Shown here: positions 1 through 5,828 of the stretch, piece by piece
Numbering within the stretch: the first letter of the stretch is position 1
How the letters are laid out: each line of letters starts with the position of its first letter
Assembly (NCBI GenBank): GCA_044360385.1
Contig: JBIKKK010000055.1
Span: forward strand, 1-11,588
DNA from: Mxb001 sp044360385
Lineage (GTDB): Bacteria; Actinomycetota; Actinomycetes; S36-B12
DNA: 11,588 nt
Reading direction: 5' to 3'
Notes under the pieces: generated by a model
What the model was told of the DNA's origin: nothing
Database searches by the model: none
What the model saw: the letters and a program-made list of their open reading frames with translations, nothing else
Program-made: the position numbers and the translations under genes

Positions 1-394
1 CGAAGCCGATCGCCCAGCGACGCTCATGACGACGAAGACCCGGGGTGACGAACCGCCAGAGCTGGTAGAGCCATACGGGAGAGGAGAGCAGCAGTCCCGT
101 CACCGCGGAGATCTGGAGTTGCAGGACAAAGGGATCGGCTACGCCGGTAAGGGCGAGAGTAATGTCGCGCCCCTCGGCGCGTGCCTGGTTGACCACGGTC
201 TCGAAGGGCGCCGCGAGCCAGGCGAAGATGGCGTCGTAGTAGATCCACCCCACGACCATGCCCGCGATGATCGCGAGCGAGGCCTTGACGAGCCGGCTGC
301 GGAGTTCGCGAAGGTGATCGACGAGCGGCATCGAGGCATCGGCGCCGGTGCCCTGACGGCCTCGCCGCGGGCTCGTCTCCGGCGGAGCGGCCAC
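1..394 (-). CDS. tatC: Sec-independent (Tat) protein translocase subunit TatC, 3' end cut by window edge
   Basis: TatC is the polytopic membrane protein that recognises twin-arginine signal peptides in the Tat export system. About 131 residues are visible. An Arg-rich N-terminal tail precedes the typical TatC opening PLVDHLRELRSRL, which carries the conserved cytoplasmic Glu. Then come a first membrane segment (KASLAIIAGMVVGWIYY), an extracytoplasmic loop, and a second segment leading into FVTPGLRRHERR, the conserved cytoplasmic-loop Phe-x-x-Pro...Glu signature. The frame is open to the window edge, so the C-terminal half is missing. I chose the GTG at 394, three bases after the tatA stop with a GAGAG sequence just upstream; N-terminal extensions are common in actinobacterial TatC. 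An in-frame ATG at 331 begins right at MPLVDHL and is a credible alternative with a poorer ribosome site. It is surely co-transcribed with tatA. Confidence 0.93.
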   Translation of the reverse strand, partial: MAAPPETSPRRGRQGTGADASMPLVDHLRELRSRLVKASLAIIAGMVVGWIYYDAIFAWLAAPFETVVNQARAEGRDITLALTGVADPFVLQLQISAVTGLLLSSPVWLYQLWRFVTPGLRRHERRWAIGF

Positions 395-397
395 GAC

Positions 398-679
398 TCA
401 GCTCTCGGCGCGCTCGGCCTGGGGCTTGGCGGGAGCAGGCGCTGCCTCAGATGCGGGTGCCGGCGGCAACGTCGCCTGGGGCGCGGCCCCGTCGACGGCG
501 GCAGGGGCATCGGGTGCCTCCGCGGCGTCGGTGCCATGGAGATCCTTGGTCTCCGACTTGAGGATGCGCAGCGACCGACCAAGCCCGCGCGCGACGTCGG
601 GCAGACGCTTGGCGCCGAAGAGGAGCAGGATGATGAGGACCAGGACGAGAAGCTCCGGGCCCCGGAGATTGAACGGCAT
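398..679 (-). CDS. tatA: Twin-arginine translocase pore subunit TatA
   Basis: TatA multimerises to form the Tat translocation pore. The 93-residue protein has the family layout: a very short N-terminus, one hydrophobic helix (about residues 10-23, ELLVLVLIILLL), the FG hinge with the following KRLP, an amphipathic helix (VARGLGRSLRILKSET), and an unstructured Ala/Pro-rich tail. I chose the ATG at 679 because an AAAGG ribosome site lies about 7 nt upstream and the protein then begins MPFNLRGPELL as in other actinobacterial TatA proteins; the ATG at 709 would add ten atypical residues. FGAKRLP and the sequence after it favour TatA over TatB, whose hinge is usually GPxRLP. It sits 3 nt before tatC and 72 nt after pafC, across a gap that contains a hairpin. 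Confidence 0.93.
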   Translation of the reverse strand: MPFNLRGPELLVLVLIILLLFGAKRLPDVARGLGRSLRILKSETKDLHGTDAAEAPDAPAAVDGAAPQATLPPAPASEAAPAPAKPQAERAES

Positions 680-751
680 CACAGCACCTTTCGTCGCACG
701 TGTGGCCATGGTAACCCCCCGGGTCTCGCCACACCCGGCTTCGGGTGAGTC
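680..751 (-). other. pafC-tatA intergenic region
   Basis: This 72-nt gap is among the longest in the window. Besides the hairpin at 732-747, listed separately, it contains a TACCAT hexamer (plus-strand ATGGTA at 707-712) of TANNNT form, and a G-rich run just before it in the transcribed direction. TACCAT would place a transcription start roughly 20 nt before the tatA ATG, ahead of its AAAGG ribosome site. No recognisable -35 box is seen. A tatAC promoter here is therefore only a possibility. Confidence 0.3.
732..747 (-). terminator. Hairpin in the pafC-tatA gap, possible terminator or attenuator
   Basis: The transcribed strand reads CACCCG-AAGC-CGGGTG, a perfect 6-bp stem with a 4-nt loop, 5 to 20 nt after the pafC stop codon. 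A second perfect stem (7 bp, loop ATTC) covers the pafC stop at 752-769. There is no U-tract, as is common for actinobacterial terminators. Two stacked hairpins could partly terminate the upstream operon or protect its 3' end. The function is inferred from position and symmetry only. Confidence 0.4.
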
Positions 752-769
752 CTAGGGGGAATCCCCTAG
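752..769 (-). repeat. Inverted repeat overlapping the pafC stop codon
   Basis: CTAGGGG and CCCCTAG flank a 4-nt spacer, giving a perfect 7-bp stem. It covers the last six codons of pafC (LGDSP-stop region), with the TAG stop inside the distal arm. It is followed within 5 nt by the hairpin at 732-747. The arms contain CTAG, a tetranucleotide scarce in many bacterial genomes. It may be part of a 3'-end stabilising or terminating structure; because it is coding sequence, chance symmetry cannot be excluded. Confidence 0.4.
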
Positions 770-1696
770 CCGTTGACGGGCCTCGAGGGCGGCGTTGCGC
801 ACCTGCAGCCGCACGTCGGGGGGCTCGAGGACCTCTACGCCTCCGGCCTGGGCCAGGACGATCCTCACGAGCCATGACGGGTCCGCGACCACCATGGTGG
901 CCTCCTCGTGTCCGCCCTCGCCGGTGCTCACCTGCGTCGTTGGGAAGGCCTCGAGGAGCCATCGGGAGCGCGCAGACACCCGCATGCGGACAGAAATCCC
1001 CTCCGCAGGGGCGACATCGGCGACGGCTCTTGCATCCGTCCGGGACTGCGGAAGTGCTTCGTCCAGCAGGTCCACCGACAGGATGCGATCCAGGCGGAAG
1101 GTGCGCTGGGCACCCGCTTCTCGACACCACGCCGAGAGATAAGCGCGGCCCGCATAGCGCACGACCTCGTCAGGCTCCACGACGCGCTCCGTGATCTCGT
1201 CACGACTCGCACCGGCGTAAACGAGGCGAACGACACGGCGCTGCTCCAGGGCTCGACCAATCGCAGCGCTCGTGGCTTCGCCGGGATCCTCCATGACGAC
1301 CGCCGCCTCCTGGGTGACATCCGCGGCGGCCTCGAGCTTGGCGGTGGCGCTGGCGAGGGCAGACCGGTCGTGCTCGCCAGGAACCTGTGCAAGCAAGCGC
1401 AGGCCGACGAGAAGTGACATCGCCTCGCCCGGGTTGAGGCGCAGGGGTCGGTCGAGAGTCTGTGCGTCGATGACGTGAATGCTGCCGTCCTCGTCCCAGA
1501 ACTGGATGTCGATGAGTTGATCGGGGCCGTGCCCGGGCAGTCCGCAGCAAATGGTGAGCCATAGGTCCTGCTCGAGCTCCTCGGCGCCCACGCCGAAGTG
1601 TTCCGCCGCCTCCGATATGGAGATGCCCGGGTGCTGCTCGAGCCAGGGGACGAGGGCCAGGAGGCGCGACAGGCGCGCGACCGCGGTCTCACGCAT
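752..1696 (-). CDS. pafC: WYL-domain transcriptional regulator PafC
   Basis: PafC partners PafB in the PafBC activator of the LexA/RecA-independent DNA-damage response described in mycobacteria. The 314-residue protein has an N-terminal helix-turn-helix (about residues 1-60), a middle linker, a WYL domain around 140-225 (EQRRVVRLVYAG, then the variant core AYLSAWC at 185-191 and RTFRLDRI), and a C-terminal WCX domain. The WYL motif is degenerate (Ala-Tyr-Leu). I chose the ATG at 1696, which overlaps the pafB stop by 8 nt, has a GGGGG run 6-10 nt upstream, and begins RETAVARLSRLL like other PafC proteins. An ATG at 1708 preceded by GAAGGTG is also possible. Length is close to mycobacterial PafC (about 316). 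Overlap with pafB implies coupled, near-equal synthesis. Confidence 0.93.
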   Translation of the reverse strand: MRETAVARLSRLLALVPWLEQHPGISISEAAEHFGVGAEELEQDLWLTICCGLPGHGPDQLIDIQFWDEDGSIHVIDAQTLDRPLRLNPGEAMSLLVGLRLLAQVPGEHDRSALASATAKLEAAADVTQEAAVVMEDPGEATSAAIGRALEQRRVVRLVYAGASRDEITERVVEPDEVVRYAGRAYLSAWCREAGAQRTFRLDRILSVDLLDEALPQSRTDARAVADVAPAEGISVRMRVSARSRWLLEAFPTTQVSTGEGGHEEATMVVADPSWLVRIVLAQAGGVEVLEPPDVRLQVRNAALEARQRLGDSP

Positions 1697-2642
1697 GACG
1701 ACCCCCATGCGTGTGGTCACCTTCGTGCGCTCGCGCGACGGACTCGAGGGCCTCGCGCTGTTGGGCGGCCACATCGCGCGGCTCGAGGATCACCGCACCC
1801 GCCTCGATCACCTCGGCCACGAGGATGCCCGAGTCAGAGAAGTCGATCGCCCAGGTGCCGTCCCCGTGGTCGCGCGCGGCGTTCCTGAGCCGCGCTGCCC
1901 CGCGCTCGGGAAGCGAGACAATCGCGGTGCCGCGGACAGTGGGGTCAACGATGTCTTCCAGGAGCCCGTCGATGTCCTCGCGAGATGCCGGAACGAACTC
2001 GTCACGCAGGCGGATCACCGGACCCTCGATGCGTGACAGGCGAAAGGCACGGCCTTCTTGCCTCTCACGACTCCTGCCGACGAGATACCAGGCCCCGTGC
2101 CGGTAGGCCGTCGCCCAGGGCTCGACGGTGCGCTCCTCGCGCTCGTCTCGACCACGCGCGAGGTAGGCGAAGCGCACAGCCGTGCGTGATCGGATGGCTT
2201 CCCACAGCACCGGCAGGGCTTCTTCGCCCGCCTTGGGACGTCCCGGGATGAGGGGCGACCATCGCTCCCCCGTGGTGGCCTCGATCTTGCGGAGCGCGGC
2301 ACCGGCTTCTGCGGCCAGTGCCGCCTCGCTCCAGACGCGCGCGGCCAGGCCGAGCACCGCACGCTCTGCCGCATCGAACTGGACCTCGGGCATGGCGTAA
2401 GCGGCCTCATCAATGAGGTAGCCCTCGACCTCGCCCTGCGGGTTGACCACCGTGTCGACGGGAATCCCCATCTGGCGCAGTTCTTCCTTGTCACGCTCGA
2501 ACATGCGCTCGAAGGCTTCGTCGCTTGCCGCGTCGGCGTAGCCGGGAATGCTGCGCCGCAGGGCGGCACGACTCATGGGTCGCTCCGCGCCGAGGAGGCA
2601 GATGACGAGGTTGAGCAGGCGCTCCGTGCGGTCGGTCGCCAT
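1689..2642 (-). CDS. pafB: WYL-domain transcriptional regulator PafB
   Basis: PafB is the other half of the PafBC transcriptional activator; WYL domains of this family are reported to sense nucleic-acid ligands such as single-stranded DNA. The 317-residue protein has a winged-helix N-terminus (about 1-75, containing SIPGYADA and FERDKEELRQMGIPV), a helical linker, a WYL domain around 145-215 with an intact WYLVG at 185-189 and AFRLSRIEG after it, and a C-terminal WCX domain. Unlike PafC, the Trp-Tyr-Leu triad is canonical. The ATG at 2642 lies 8 nt after the stop of the small FKBP gene and lacks a strong Shine-Dalgarno, so translation may be coupled to that gene. Adjacency to the Pup-proteasome locus is the conserved arrangement from which the name paf (proteasome accessory factor) comes. 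Confidence 0.94.
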   Translation of the reverse strand: MATDRTERLLNLVICLLGAERPMSRAALRRSIPGYADAASDEAFERMFERDKEELRQMGIPVDTVVNPQGEVEGYLIDEAAYAMPEVQFDAAERAVLGLAARVWSEAALAAEAGAALRKIEATTGERWSPLIPGRPKAGEEALPVLWEAIRSRTAVRFAYLARGRDEREERTVEPWATAYRHGAWYLVGRSRERQEGRAFRLSRIEGPVIRLRDEFVPASREDIDGLLEDIVDPTVRGTAIVSLPERGAARLRNAARDHGDGTWAIDFSDSGILVAEVIEAGAVILEPRDVAAQQREALESVARAHEGDHTHGGRHA

Positions 2643-2650
2643 CGGAGGGA

Positions 2651-3010
2651 TCAGCCCACGGCGAGAAGATCGATCACGAAGACGAGCGTGCGGCCAGCCA
2701 GGCGATGCGCCCCCGACTCGCCGTAGGCCAGGGCAGGCGGGATGACGAGTTGGCGACGCCCGCCGACGCGCATCCCCGGGATGCCCTCCTGCCAGCCCGC
2801 GATGAGTCCGGCGAGCGGGAACCTGATGGGCTCACCGCGATCCCAGGACGCGTCGAACTGCTCACCTGTCTCGAAGTCGACGCCCAGGTAGTGGACGAGC
2901 ACCTGAGCACCTGGGGTGGCTTCGGCACCATCGCCCACCACAAGATCGGTGATCACGAGTTCGGTGGGCGGCGGGCCCTCGATGAAGTCGATCTCGGGCT
3001 TCTCAGACAT
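2651..3010 (-). CDS. Small cytosolic FKBP-type peptidyl-prolyl cis-trans isomerase
   Basis: This 119-residue protein is a single-domain FKBP that should catalyse cis-trans isomerisation of peptidyl-proline bonds. No signal peptide is present, so it is probably cytosolic. The FKBP fold covers residues 25-119 and keeps the expected active-site aromatics: Tyr41 (VHYLG), Phe52-Asp53 (QFDASWDRG), Phe64, Trp73 (IAGWQEGIPGM), Tyr96 (LAYGE) and Phe111 (TLVFVIDL). The ATG at 3010 is fixed by an AGGAGG ribosome site 5 nt upstream; the open frame extends further but without FKBP similarity. It shares a long co-linear similarity with the adjacent lipoprotein FKBP, suggesting a tandem duplication. It sits between pafA and pafB; related actinobacteria such as Streptomyces also carry FKBP genes here. 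A direct role in pupylation is not established. Confidence 0.93.
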   Translation of the reverse strand: MSEKPEIDFIEGPPPTELVITDLVVGDGAEATPGAQVLVHYLGVDFETGEQFDASWDRGEPIRFPLAGLIAGWQEGIPGMRVGGRRQLVIPPALAYGESGAHRLAGRTLVFVIDLLAVG

Positions 3011-3075
3011 CAGGCCTCCTCGCCGGCGGGCGATAGTCGCGGACAGGTGTGTGGACAGGTGTGCGGGCAGTGAGC
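3011..3075 (-). other. Gap between the two FKBP genes
   Basis: This 65-nt gap holds the 12-bp tandem repeat at 3041-3064 and the strong AGGAGG ribosome site of the small FKBP gene. I see no convincing -10/-35 pair. The small FKBP is probably read from the upstream operon, with any extra control exerted through the repeat. Confidence 0.4.
3041..3064. repeat. Two tandem 12-bp units upstream of the small FKBP gene
   Basis: The unit GGACAGGTGTG(T/C) occurs twice head to tail (plus strand), with 11 of 12 positions identical. It ends about 31 nt before the small FKBP start codon. Such spacing is near one helical turn, so a dimeric DNA-binding protein could recognise both units; replication slippage is the simpler explanation. 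The embedded heptamer ACAGGTG also occurs in the palindrome upstream of mpa (10155-10161). Confidence 0.5.
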
Positions 3076-3660
3076 CTACGGGCTCGAGACCAGATCGACG
3101 ACGAAGACCAGGGACTCCCCCGCGGCGATCCCCGACCCGGGCGGAGGGGTGTCTCCGTAGGCGAGATCCGCGGGGATCACGAGAAGACGCCGACCACCCG
3201 GCTGCATGCCCGGGATGCCCTCCTGCCAACCGGCGATGACACGCGCGAGCGGGAAGCTTGCGGGTGTGCCACGCGCCCATGAGGAGTCGAAGGTCGTCCC
3301 GGATGCCAGGCCTACGCCGCAGTACTCGACCGTGACGGTGGCACCTGCGGCCACCGCCTCCCCCGAACCGGGTACGACGTCCGCGATGACAAGGCTGGTG
3401 ACAGGCACGGCCCCCTCGAGGACGGACACGATCGGTGCCGTCGCGAGATCTGTCGTCGTCGCTACCTCGCCCTCGACCACCGCACCGTCGGGAAGGGCAG
3501 CGGAGGTCTCCGGCGGAGCGATGGTCGAGCACGCGCTCGTGGCCCAGGGCCCCACGGTCGGAGCAGCGGACGATGACGCGGCATCCGAGCCGCTCGAGCC
3601 ACAGCCAGCGAGGGCTGCGGAGCCGAGGGCGGTCGCCAGGAGGATCGCGGGAATTCTCAT
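3076..3660 (-). CDS. FKBP-type peptidyl-prolyl isomerase lipoprotein
   Basis: This is predicted to be a surface-anchored FKBP that assists folding of exported proteins. The 194-residue precursor has a lipoprotein signal peptide (MRIPAILLATALG...) with lipobox LAGC, so Cys20 is the expected lipidated N-terminus, followed by a Ser/Ala-rich linker to about residue 40. The region 40-95 is a poorly conserved lead-in. The FKBP domain covers about 96-194 and retains Tyr113 (VEYCG), Phe124-Asp125 (TFDSSWARG), Phe136, Trp145 (IAGWQEGIPGM), Tyr168 (LAYGD) and Phe186 (LVFVVDL). The ATG at 3660 is followed at once by the signal peptide. It lies 24 nt after pafA and 65 nt before the small FKBP, to which it is clearly related. 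CTAGGGTGG precedes the start codon and could be read as a ribosome site or a -10 box. Confidence 0.93.
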   Translation of the reverse strand: MRIPAILLATALGSAALAGCGSSGSDAASSSAAPTVGPWATSACSTIAPPETSAALPDGAVVEGEVATTTDLATAPIVSVLEGAVPVTSLVIADVVPGSGEAVAAGATVTVEYCGVGLASGTTFDSSWARGTPASFPLARVIAGWQEGIPGMQPGGRRLLVIPADLAYGDTPPPGSGIAAGESLVFVVDLVSSP

Positions 3661-3666
3661 GTCACC

Positions 3667-3672
3667 ACCCTA
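3667..3672 (-). promoter_or_regulatory. TAGGGT -10-like hexamer placed for a leaderless FKBP-lipoprotein transcript
   Basis: TAGGGT on the minus strand fits the actinobacterial TANNNT -10 consensus and ends exactly 6 nt before the ATG at 3660. That is the geometry expected when transcription starts on the A of the start codon. The same hexamer with the same spacing occurs at pup. No clear -35 box is seen. GGTGG in the same stretch could instead be a Shine-Dalgarno site, so this is tentative. Confidence 0.25.
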
Positions 3673-3684
3673 GTAGGAAGGGCG

Positions 3685-5055
3685 TCACATGCTCGCGATC
3701 AGCTTCTCGACACGCTCGTCAACGCTGGCGAACGGGTCCTTGCACAGTACGGTGCGCTGCGCCTGGTCGTTGAGCTTCAAGTGCACCCAGTCCACCGTGA
3801 AGTCGCGCCTGCGCTCCTGAGCCCGCCGAATGAACTCTCCGCGCAGACGAGCTCGAGTTGTCTGCGGCGGGACGGACTTGGCTTCGAAGACCTCGGGTTC
3901 ATGCGTGACACGAGCGACCTTGCCGTGGCGTTCCAGCAGGTAGAACAGCCCGCGCGACCGCGTCACATCGTGATAGGCGAGGTCCATTTGGGCGATGCGC
4001 GGATCCGAGAGTGTGAGGCCGTGCTTGGCCATGTAGCGATCCAGCAGGGTCCACTTGATGACCCAGTCGATCTCCTCCGAGATGGCGGACAGGTCCTGGG
4101 TCTCGACTGCCTTGAGGGTGCGCTCCCACAGGTCCAGGCAGCGGGCATGCACGCTCCCCGGATCATCGACAAGCCCCTGCCGATCCGCGAAGTCGCGAGC
4201 TTTCTCGTAGTACTCCGCCTGGATTTGCAGACCCGTGAGTTCGCGGCCATTCGCGAGGCGCACCGTGCGCTGTCCGGTCGGATCGTGACTGATCTCACGA
4301 ATCGCGCGGATGGGGTTCTCGAGCGTGAGATCCCGGAGGACCACACCGGACTCGAGCATGCGCAGCACGAGGTCCGCAGAGGCGACCTTGAGAAGTGTCG
4401 TCGTCTCGCTCATGTTCGAATCGCCCACGATGACGTGGAGGCGACGATACCTCTCGGCATCCGCGTGCGGCTCGTCCCGGGTATTGATGATGGGCCTGCT
4501 CCGCGTGGTCGCGCTCGACACCCCCTCCCAGATGTGATCCGCTCGCTGGCTGATGCAGTAGACCGCCCCGCGGGGCGTCTGCTGCACCTTGCCGGCACCG
4601 CAGATGACCTGTCGCGAGACGAGGAAGGGAAGGATCGAATCCGCGAGCCGCTGGAATTCACCGTGTCGGGCCACGAGGTAGTTCTCGTGGCAGCCGTAGG
4701 AGTTGCCGGCGCTGTCGGTGTTGTTCTTGAAGAGATAGACATCACCCGCGATGCCCTCGTCATGGAGGCGACGCTCAGCGTCGACGAGCAGCCCTTCCAG
4801 GATCCGCTCCCCCGCCCTGTCATGGGTGATGAGCTGGACGACGTCATCGCACTCTGCCGTGGCGTACTCCGGATGGCTGCCCACGTCGAGGTAGAGCCGT
4901 GATCCGTTACGTAGGAAGACGTTGCTGCTGCGCCCCCAGGAGACCACGCGCCTGAAGAGGTACCGGGCGACTTCGTCGGGGCTCAGCCGGCGCTGACCGC
5001 GGAACGTGCACGTGATGCCGTACTCCGTCTCGATCCCGTAGATGCGCCGGTCCAC
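3685..5055 (-). CDS. pafA: Pup--protein ligase PafA
   Basis: PafA uses ATP to activate the C-terminal glutamate of deamidated Pup and forms an isopeptide bond with a substrate lysine. The 456-residue protein is full length (mycobacterial PafA is about 452). It belongs to the glutamine-synthetase-like carboxylate-amine ligase fold. Visible signatures are the Mg/ATP-binding start RIYGIETEYG (Glu9, Glu11), the catalytic-base motif LYLDVGSHPEYATAE (Asp57), the nucleotide-binding FKNNTDSAGNSYGCHENY, the TRSRPIINTRDEPHADAE stretch, HVIVGDSNMSE, and the highly conserved C-terminus DFTVDWVHLKLNDQAQR...LCKDPF. CHENY and the numbering of Asp57 mark it as PafA, not Dop. The start is GTG at 5055, only 2 nt after the prcA stop, with GAGGGGA about 7 nt upstream. 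Proximity to prcA implies co-transcription with the proteasome core genes. Confidence 0.98.
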   Translation of the reverse strand: MDRRIYGIETEYGITCTFRGQRRLSPDEVARYLFRRVVSWGRSSNVFLRNGSRLYLDVGSHPEYATAECDDVVQLITHDRAGERILEGLLVDAERRLHDEGIAGDVYLFKNNTDSAGNSYGCHENYLVARHGEFQRLADSILPFLVSRQVICGAGKVQQTPRGAVYCISQRADHIWEGVSSATTRSRPIINTRDEPHADAERYRRLHVIVGDSNMSETTTLLKVASADLVLRMLESGVVLRDLTLENPIRAIREISHDPTGQRTVRLANGRELTGLQIQAEYYEKARDFADRQGLVDDPGSVHARCLDLWERTLKAVETQDLSAISEEIDWVIKWTLLDRYMAKHGLTLSDPRIAQMDLAYHDVTRSRGLFYLLERHGKVARVTHEPEVFEAKSVPPQTTRARLRGEFIRRAQERRRDFTVDWVHLKLNDQAQRTVLCKDPFASVDERVEKLIASM

Positions 5056-5057
5056 GA

Positions 5058-5828
5058 CTAGGTCCCCTCAGCCTCGTCGCCGAAATCACCCGTGGCGGGC
5101 TCATCCGGTGAATCCGCGACTCCCGCCGCGGGCGGGCGAGGGCGTGGCACGCCGAGGATCTCTGCGAGCCGATCGACGGCGAGTCGCCGGAACGTGCGTC
5201 GGGGCCTGCTGCGCTCGAGGACCGCGACCTCAAGCTGGTCCGGCCCAGGCGGCGACGGCGCGGCGGCGCCCAGTGCTGCGACAGCAGCGCGGACCCCCTC
5301 GTCCAGCGTCAGCCCGTCCCGCCACGAAGAGGCGAGCGCCTCGGCAATCTCCTCGGCCTGGCCCCCCATGGCGACATAGCCATGCTCATCGGCCACGGAT
5401 CCGTCGAAGGTGAGCCGGTAGATCTCATCGTCCTCCGCGGCCTGCCCCACCTCGGCGACGACGAGCTCGACCTCGTAGGGCTTAGCGGTCTCGGTGAAGA
5501 TCGAGCCGAGCGTCTGCGCGTAGGCGTTGGCGAGGCTACGACCCGTGACATCGCGTCGGTCATAGGCATACCCGCGCATGTCAGCCAGGCGTACGCCGGC
5601 GACCCTCAGATTCTCGAATTCGTTGTACTTGCCGACAGCCGCGAAGCCGATGCGGTCGTAGATCTCGGAGATCTTGTGGAGGGAACGCGACGGGTTCTCG
5701 GCGACGAAGAGGATGCCCTCGTCGTACTGCAGGACGACGACACTTCTTCCCCGCGCGATGCCCTTGCGGGCGTAGTCCGCCTTGTCCTTGATGATCTGCT
5801 CGGGCGAGACGTAGAACGGCACGGTCAT
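5058..5828 (-). CDS. prcA: 20S proteasome alpha subunit PrcA
   Basis: PrcA forms the two outer heptameric rings of the 20S proteasome. These gate the chamber and dock the Mpa/ARC C-termini. The 256-residue protein starts with the gating tail MTVPFYVSPEQ, then the alpha-type helix H0 region (IIKDKADYARKGIARGRSVVVL). Strongly conserved blocks follow: LFVAENPSRSLHKISEIYDRIGFAA, GKYNEFENLR, RGYAYDRRDVTG, and AYAQTLGSIFTE...KPYEVELVVAEVG. No processed N-terminal Thr is expected or present. The C-terminus after about residue 215 is a Pro/Ala/Glu-rich tail (VPRPRPPAAG...), poorly conserved in the family and probably disordered. The ATG at 5828 overlaps the prcB stop by 4 nt (ATGA), implying translational coupling that would help match alpha and beta amounts. 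Confidence 0.98.
   Translation of the reverse strand: MTVPFYVSPEQIIKDKADYARKGIARGRSVVVLQYDEGILFVAENPSRSLHKISEIYDRIGFAAVGKYNEFENLRVAGVRLADMRGYAYDRRDVTGRSLANAYAQTLGSIFTETAKPYEVELVVAEVGQAAEDDEIYRLTFDGSVADEHGYVAMGGQAEEIAEALASSWRDGLTLDEGVRAAVAALGAAAPSPPGPDQLEVAVLERSRPRRTFRRLAVDRLAEILGVPRPRPPAAGVADSPDEPATGDFGDEAEGT

Noticed and set aside
185..191. Possibility that the protein before tatC is TatB instead of TatA
   Set aside because: The hinge at the tatA product is FGAKRLP followed by a short amphipathic helix, which fits TatA; TatB usually has GPxRLP and a longer helix, and actinobacterial tatB is normally encoded elsewhere.
26..1130. Several overlapping open frames on both strands across the tatA/tatC/pafC region
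   Set aside because: They are Arg/Pro/Ser-rich shadow translations of TatC, TatA and PafC, with no membrane segments or motifs of their own.
3011..3532. N-terminal extension of the small FKBP to 3532 (293-residue version)
   Set aside because: The added part overlaps the FKBP lipoprotein in another frame and lacks domain similarity, whereas the ATG at 3010 has a near-perfect AGGAGG site.
3781..4902. Long plus-strand open frame (373 codons) opposite pafA
   Set aside because: It lies wholly antisense to a full-length, highly conserved PafA. High-GC codon bias routinely opens such frames, and the translation shows no recognisable domain.
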